A stretch of DNA of 59,076 nucleotides from Helicobacter apodemus (lineage in GTDB: Bacteria; Campylobacterota; Campylobacteria; Campylobacterales; Helicobacteraceae). The translations under genes were made by a program, and so were the position numbers. Positions 54,054 to 59,076 of the stretch are shown in pieces (position 1 is the first letter of the stretch; each line of letters opens with the position of its first letter). The notes under the pieces were generated by a model. It was not told the origin of the DNA. It searched no databases and saw only the letters and a list, made by a program, of their open reading frames with translations. The stretch lies in assembly GCF_000765745.2 (NCBI RefSeq), contig NZ_JRPC02000015.1, positions 1 to 59,076 of the forward strand, written 5' to 3'.

Positions 54054-54722
54054 TTATCTAAAAAGTATAGTGCCTAATCGCACACAATTACTTCCGCATT
54101 TAATTGCAAGTTCAAAGTCTCCGCTCATTCCCATACTTAGTGTTTGTGCACCTATGGGGAGTAGCTTTTCATAAATCTTATAGGTTGTTTCAAAACTTTT
54201 TTGAATGATTTTTGTATCTTGAGTATGTGCTCCAATACTCATAATTCCGCAAAGCTTGATATTAGGGAAATTCTGAGAGATTTGGTGGTATTTTTCAATG
54301 GCAACTTCAGGCATAAAGCCACTTTTATTATTTTCTTTTGCACTATTGATTTGTAAAAGTGTCCGTAAAGTTTTGTTTTCTTTACTTAGTCGCTTCTGTA
54401 ATTCTTCTGCGAGACTTAGAGAGTGTAGGCTATGGAGCATAAAGGGTTTGATTTTTAGTAGCATATTGATTTTATTACTTTGTAAAGTGCCAATGAAATG
54501 CCATTCTAAGGGGAGAGATTCTAAGAGTTGGGATTTTTGGTTTAAATCTTGCACTTTATTTTCTCCAAAGGCTCTTTGTCCGCATTGATAAAGGGCTTGT
54601 ATTTGCTCTGTGGTAGAATATTTGCTAACTGCAATTAGTCTAACAATTCTATGTCTATCTACAGCGATTCTTGCTTTTTCTATCCTCTCAATAGCATCAA
54701 GGAGATTTGTATTAAAATCCAT
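54054..54722 (-). CDS. YggS-type pyridoxal phosphate homeostasis protein
   Basis: The 222-residue TIM-barrel protein has the PLP lysine in RLIAVSKYST (about residue 33), then RAFGENKVQDL, EWHFIGTLQSNKI and the C-terminal SMGMSGDFELAIKCGSNCVR with LGTILF. It binds PLP without known catalysis and balances vitamin B6 and amino-acid pools. It is followed by the convergent yhcH. The gene is upstream of nothing else on minus; the methyltransferase gene precedes it by 15 bases. Confidence 0.94.
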   Translation of the reverse strand: MDFNTNLLDAIERIEKARIAVDRHRIVRLIAVSKYSTTEQIQALYQCGQRAFGENKVQDLNQKSQLLESLPLEWHFIGTLQSNKINMLLKIKPFMLHSLHSLSLAEELQKRLSKENKTLRTLLQINSAKENNKSGFMPEVAIEKYHQISQNFPNIKLCGIMSIGAHTQDTKIIQKSFETTYKIYEKLLPIGAQTLSMGMSGDFELAIKCGSNCVRLGTILFR

Positions 54723-54737
54723 AATTATCCTTTTAAG

Positions 54738-55742
54738 TTATTTTACAAAAGCCATACCTAAAAATCTCTCACCTAATAAACCTGGCTCAAGAAGTGTCCG
54801 AATCTTAGCAGAGTGTTTCATAAAAGATTGCAATCCATATTTAGCAATATACCATTCCCCAACTTTATCTAAACCCATATCTACTAAGGCTCTATTTTGC
54901 CTATGGCAAAAAAGCTTTTTTGCACCTATGGTTTCAAAGTAGTTATTCCAGATTGTAAAATTAACATCATAGGTTATATCACATTTGTTAAAAGATTCTA
55001 AAAAGCTTTTATCATATTCTGTGCTTTTGGGAGAAATGAATAGATTTTTTGTTGAGTGTTTTTCAAAAAGTCGTAAAGAAAACTCATTTCTTGTTTCTAA
55101 GCTTCCATAATCAAAGGTTAAAAACATCCAATGTTTCGCACAATCATTGCAGTTTTTGATAAATTCTTCTATATATAAAGGAATTTCAGAAATCTGCAAA
55201 TGAAACTTTTGTGCGATTTGTTCTATGGGCTTTGGGGCTTTTTTGAAACTTAAAATATTATCCTCTATAAAAGCTATTTGTCCTTGATAATAAAGTTCGC
55301 AAGGAAAAGCATCAAGAAGTTCGTTGCTGCAATAGAAAATGAAATCATAATGCAGGGATTTAATGGATTGAAAATCCTCTACTATTAAGAGGTTTTTAGA
55401 ATCTATTTTTTGCAAAAAAGTTTGATTTTGTATGTTGTGTAGGGACTTAAGTGGTTCTAAAATCAGAAAATCAATTTTATGAAAGTTTAAAAAATTTTCT
55501 TTTAAAAAAAAAGCAATATCACTTATTAAATTGCCCCTTTCTGCACCAATTTCTACAATGGCAATCTTTTGGTTTTGAAGAGAGTTTAATTGTTCTTGCA
55601 GATAATAGCCCAAGGTATAGCCAAAAAATTCACTTACACTTACGCTAGTGTAAAAATCCCCTTCTTTGCCAATATGCAAATTTCTATAATAGCCACTCTC
55701 TCCATAAAGCCATTTTTGCATAAATTCACCAAAACTCTGCAT
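54738..55742 (-). CDS. MidA/NDUFAF7-family SAM-dependent methyltransferase
   Basis: The 334-residue protein opens with FGEFMQKWLYGESGYYRN and HIGKEGDFYTSVSVSEFFGY, typical of the family. The SAM site is IAIVEIGAERGNLISDIAFF (about 58-77), and FIFYCSNELLDAFPCELYY (about 130-148) matches the family's NELxDAFP motif. The mitochondrial relative methylates an arginine of a complex I subunit; the bacterial target is unknown. Its ATG overlaps the ABC-F stop (TAATG). Confidence 0.88.
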   Translation of the reverse strand: MQSFGEFMQKWLYGESGYYRNLHIGKEGDFYTSVSVSEFFGYTLGYYLQEQLNSLQNQKIAIVEIGAERGNLISDIAFFLKENFLNFHKIDFLILEPLKSLHNIQNQTFLQKIDSKNLLIVEDFQSIKSLHYDFIFYCSNELLDAFPCELYYQGQIAFIEDNILSFKKAPKPIEQIAQKFHLQISEIPLYIEEFIKNCNDCAKHWMFLTFDYGSLETRNEFSLRLFEKHSTKNLFISPKSTEYDKSFLESFNKCDITYDVNFTIWNNYFETIGAKKLFCHRQNRALVDMGLDKVGEWYIAKYGLQSFMKHSAKIRTLLEPGLLGERFLGMAFVK

Positions 55743-57656
55743 TAGAGATTTTCCATTTTTTCTTCTAGCTCTAAGTATTGCGTAATTTTCTCTTCACATA
55801 GGGCTTTTTTGTTTTCATATTCTAAAGCTAGGGTTGTTAAATCGCTATTTTTCTGTGGTGTATAAAGTTTTTTTTCTAAAAGTTTTAATTCTTGCTCTAA
55901 AGATTCAATCTCTTTGGGTAATAGCTCTAAAAGTCTCTTTTCATTATAACTTAGCTTAGTTTTATTTTTTGGTTTTTCCACTTTTGTTTTTTGAAGTTCT
56001 TTAGCAATATTGGTGTATTCTTTAAGCTCATTTTGAATTTCTAAGTATTCGCTAAAGCTATGATGTGATTCTTCAATTTTTTGATCTTTTAGGATAAAAA
56101 GTTTTTTAGCGATTTTATCCACAAAATATCGGTCGTGGCTTACAAAGAATAAGGCTCCTTGAAAGCTTTGTAAGTATTCTTCTAAAATATTGATAGTGGG
56201 AATATCTAAATCATTAGTGGGTTCATCAAGTATTAAACAATCATATTCTTTGCTAAAAAGTAATGCTAAAGCTACACGACTTTTTTCTCCACCACTTAAT
56301 GCACCAATTTTTCTATCTAAAAATTCTTTAGGAAAAAGGAAGTTTTTAAGGTAGCCAAAAATATGCAAACTTTTGCCTTTGACTTCTATATGGTCTCCCC
56401 CAAAAGGGCAAAAGGTTTCTAATAAATCTTTAGAATCATTGAGCATTTCACGATGTTGGTCAAAATAGCCTATTTTAAAATCCCCCCTTTTGGAGTGTTC
56501 CATAATAGTTTTGTGCTCTCCCTAAAAGGAGTTTTAAAAATGTGCTTTTGCCTACCCCATTTTTACCAACAATAGCGACTTTATCAGTGTTTAAAATCCG
56601 AGTAGAAAAGTTTTTAAAGAGGATTTTATTCCCCATTTGCATAGAAATATTTTCTAATTCAAAAAGCATTTTTTTGTGGTTTGTTCCTTCAAGCTGGTTA
56701 AAATGCTTATGCTCTCTCTCCAATTCTAAACTCATTTTTTTGATAAGGGAGGGATTTTTCTTTGCTTCCTCCCTTAGTTTTAAAATCCTTTCTTTTCTGC
56801 CCTCATTGCGTTTTACTCTAGCTTTTACTCCTCTAGCTAACCATTCTTCTTCCATTCTTAGGTGTTTTAATAAAGTTTGATGGCTTTTTGATAAGCTTTT
56901 TAGTAATGCTTCTTTGGCTTTTAGATAATCCCCATATCCTCCGTTAAATTCACGGATTTTACAATCCTCTACTTCAATAATCCGGGTAGCGATTTTATCG
57001 ATAAAATACCTATCGTGGCTAATAAAAACAAGGGTATATTTTTCTTTAAGTAATAAATTTTCTAAAAATTCTACCATTTCTACATCTAAATGATTAGTGG
57101 GTTCATCTAGGAGTAAAATATCGGGTTTTATAAGTAGCAAACAGGCTAAGGCTACGCGTTTTTGCTCTCCTCCGCTTAAATATTCTACCTTTTGGTTCTC
57201 TAACTCCTTTAGGTCAAAGGTTTCTAGGATTTGTTGAATCTTGTTTTCTAAGTCCCAAGCATTATGGTGTTCAATGAAGTTTGATAGTTTTGAGTGTTTT
57301 TTTAAGAGTTCTTTATCATAAGGAGCATTTTGTAGAGATTTTGCTATTTGCTCTAAGGATTGCTTTGCTTGATTAAGTGTTGTAAGAGCTTGTAAAACAC
57401 TCTCTTTAGTTGTCGATCCCTCTTGAAAATTTGGTTTTTGGGCGAGCATTTGAATCTCTAAATCCCCTTCTAGGATTCTCTTTCCATAATCTGCTTCTAA
57501 TTCCCCATTAAGGATTTTTAAAAGGGTGCTTTTTCCCGCTCCATTTTTGCCAATGATAGCTACTCTCTCCCCTTGGTGAATATGTAAGGAAATATCTTTT
57601 AAAATAGGTTTATAATCAAAGGCTTTAGAGATGTTTTGTAAGGAGATATTAGCCAC
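55742..57656 (-). pseudogene. ABC-F ATPase (Uup-like) split by a one-base frameshift
   Basis: Two frames together make one two-cassette ABC-F protein. The first (57656 to 56475, 393 residues) has the N-terminal cassette (Walker A GKNGAGKSTLLK, signature LSGGEQKRVALAC, Walker B LLLDEPTNHLDV) and the start of the second (GKNGVGKSTFLKLLLGRA). The second (56503 to 55742, 253 residues) carries the remaining signature LSGGEKSRVALALLF and CLILDEPTNDLDI. They part at a G6 run on the coding strand (56482-56487). Removing one G joins them into 637 codons. A true mutation, tract slippage or an assembly error would all give this. The C-terminal charged coiled coil fits Uup. Confidence 0.8.
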
Positions 57657-58461
57657 TTTTTGCCTTTTGTGTTAAAAAATATAAACCCAATGCACCAATG
57701 ATTAAAGATAAGAGTTGTCCTTGCGTTAGCCAATTAAATGCTATAAAGCCAAGTTGTAAGTCAGGTTCTCTGAAAAATTCTGCAATAAAACGGGCTAAAG
57801 AATACAAAATAATATATAAAAGTCCAATTTCCCCAACAAAATGAGCTTTTTTGCGGTATAAAAATAAAATAACAAAAACAATAATCCCCTCTAAAAATGC
57901 TTCATATAACTGGCTTGGGTGCCGTAATACACCATCAACATAGATTCCTAAAGGATTCGTAGTTTCTCGTCCTACTAATTCTTGATTTAAAAAGTTTCCA
58001 ATTCTACCAAAGACATAGGCTAGAGGGATACTAAGTCCTGCTAAATCAGCAAAAAGCCAGAAATTCACTTTTTTTATTTTTGTAAAGATAAAAGAAGCAA
58101 TTAAAAATCCAATTACAGCCCCATGAAAGCTCATTCCGCTAATACCTATGAAATTTCCATTCCTATCAAAGGGGTTAAATATCTCCCAAGGATGGCTTAA
58201 ATAATAGAATGCAAAAGGATCATAAAATACAATATAGCCTATTCTAGCACCCAAAATTACGCCAATTTCTACCCATATAAAATAACTATTTAATAGCTCT
58301 TCTTTAATGGGGTAAGCGTCTTTTTTAATAAAAAGTTGTGCGATAAATAATGCTAAGAGTAGGGCGGCAACATACATAATCCCATACCAGCGAACAAAGA
58401 TTCCGAAGAGACTAAAGGCAACGGGGTCAAAAACGTTATAAATATTATTCCATACTTCCAT
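57649..58461 (-). CDS. lgt: prolipoprotein diacylglyceryl transferase
   Basis: The 270-residue membrane enzyme has several hydrophobic segments and the Lgt signature [17 protein letters not shown] plus [20 protein letters not shown], then [10 protein letters not shown] and the late [15 protein letters not shown]. It attaches diacylglycerol to the lipobox cysteine of lipoproteins. I chose ATG at 58461, with AAGG six bases ahead; a start at 58491 would overlap the preceding gene further. It overlaps the preceding gene by 17 bases and the ABC-F gene by 8. Confidence 0.95.
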   Translation of the reverse strand: MEVWNNIYNVFDPVAFSLFGIFVRWYGIMYVAALLLALFIAQLFIKKDAYPIKEELLNSYFIWVEIGVILGARIGYIVFYDPFAFYYLSHPWEIFNPFDRNGNFIGISGMSFHGAVIGFLIASFIFTKIKKVNFWLFADLAGLSIPLAYVFGRIGNFLNQELVGRETTNPLGIYVDGVLRHPSQLYEAFLEGIIVFVILFLYRKKAHFVGEIGLLYIILYSLARFIAEFFREPDLQLGFIAFNWLTQGQLLSLIIGALGLYFLTQKAKSG

Positions 58462-58747
58462 TAATAACCTTAAGGAATTTATGTAAGCCAAGTTTTAAAA
58501 AGTTATTATACAAATAAGAGTTTTCAATATAAATTATGAAATTAAAATTATTTTTTTTAGCAAGTTTTAGCCAATATCCTAGAATATACAAATTGATTTC
58601 TTTAGCATTAGGAATATTAAAAATTACTTCTAACTCGCCCCTTTTTCGTTTTTTTTCTAAAAGACTTTTTAGCTCACTATAATCACTCATATCTTTTAAT
58701 TTACCCCGTAAGTTAAAAGTATTTTCATTAATCTTTTGTAATTTCAT
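58445..58747 (-). CDS. small STAS-like protein
   Basis: The 100-residue protein begins [20 protein letters not shown]. The alternating strands and helices ([37 protein letters not shown], then [20 protein letters not shown]) resemble STAS or anti-anti-sigma folds, but the usual phosphorylatable serine (DSSG) is not visible. AGGAAATATA precedes the ATG at 58747, favoured over an upstream in-frame ATG at 58777. It is coupled to lgt by overlap. Function unknown. Confidence 0.6.
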   Translation of the reverse strand: MKLQKINENTFNLRGKLKDMSDYSELKSLLEKKRKRGELEVIFNIPNAKEINLYILGYWLKLAKKNNFNFIIYIENSYLYNNFLKLGLHKFLKVINGSME

Positions 58748-58777
58748 TATATTTCCTGCGTATAAATAATCTTGCAA

Positions 58778-59076
58778 AAGATTCTAACAAAATTAAAAGA
58801 AAATTCGAAGATTTATAGCAGTAAATATAGAAATTAACCCCCAATTTAGAATCCCCATGTCATTTTTATTCCATAAAGTTTTTAGGATTGGTTCATATTT
58901 TTATAAGAGTATTAGGCATAAGATTCTCTAGTATTGAAAAAAGCTCTAATTGTTATTTGGTTTTCTTATGTGTTTTTTAAATTAACCCCCCATTCTCTTA
59001 ATTAACCAATAACATCTACTTAATACCTAACTATCTCTGTATCCCCTTTAATCTTTAATCCACTTAATACTTACTC
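58778..59076. promoter_or_regulatory. right-edge intergenic region
   Basis: TAGAAT at 58791-58796 (read on minus) is a possible -10 box for the STAS-lgt unit. AAATTAACCCCC occurs twice (near 58829 and 58979), the second copy with an extra C. No gene is visible, though one may start beyond the window edge. Confidence 0.4.

Noticed and set aside
58829-58993. AAATTAACCCCC pair at the right edge as an iteron-like array
   Set aside because: Only two imperfect copies about 150 bases apart.

Overview
The window looks like a chromosome segment of a low-GC Campylobacterota species, most likely an enterohepatic Helicobacter. The evidence is the AT-rich codon use, TATAAT-type -10 boxes without clear -35 boxes, the rnr-holA-rpsF-ssb-rpsR block, tatA next to argS, a HugZ-type haem oxygenase, a HisZ-like gene before purA, a CgtA-like glycosyltransferase with a poly-G tract, and a nickel importer operon. 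The species cannot be fixed from sequence reading alone. I see no rRNA, tRNA or CRISPR array.

Layout. Positions 1-2430 are the early end of a Mu-like prophage: a LexA/CI-type repressor on + (1533-2207) faces a leftward operon of a Ner-like regulator, a 56-residue protein and a MuA transposase cut by the window edge. Six copies of TTTTGTGA and a set of GCACTT repeats follow the repressor and mark the phage end; host DNA begins before 2489. Next come gmhB, a queuosine-precursor transporter, the rpsR-ssb-rpsF-holA-rnr block (all minus), an asparaginase, a PepSY-type membrane protein, dnaJ, recR and a TSUP permease. From 13140 to 20082 genes are on +: a secondary alcohol dehydrogenase followed by a type II NADH dehydrogenase, then hisZ-like, purA, a FliJ-like and a MotE-like gene, a gene of unknown function, and hugZ behind a Fur-like site. 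Positions 20083-21371 are a graveyard with a decayed tnpB and a broken universal stress protein gene.

From 21363 to 30196 a long minus-strand run carries moeA, a cysteine-desulfurase-like gene without the PLP lysine, selB, selA, yraN, hom, queF and a phase-variable glycosyltransferase. The sel genes and moeA together point to selenocysteine- and molybdopterin-dependent enzymes such as formate dehydrogenase, which is not in the window. gltS, metE, pabA, a pabB-pabC fusion, a NIT-domain chemoreceptor, a YbiT-type ABC-F protein and hldE-hldD follow, also on minus.

From 42736 on + are a DUF485/ActP symporter pair, nikABCDE for nickel uptake, and the tatA-argS-fabD-mtnN-sixA-yhcH run. The window ends on minus with yggS, a MidA-like methyltransferase, an ABC-F gene split by a one-base frameshift in a G6 run, lgt and a small STAS-like gene.

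The most interesting points are the PLP-lysine-less NifS-like protein inside the selenium operon, the G13 contingency tract, the interrupted ABC-F gene, the prophage terminus with its repeat arrays, and a 103-nt near-perfect rod-like hairpin at 8264-8366.
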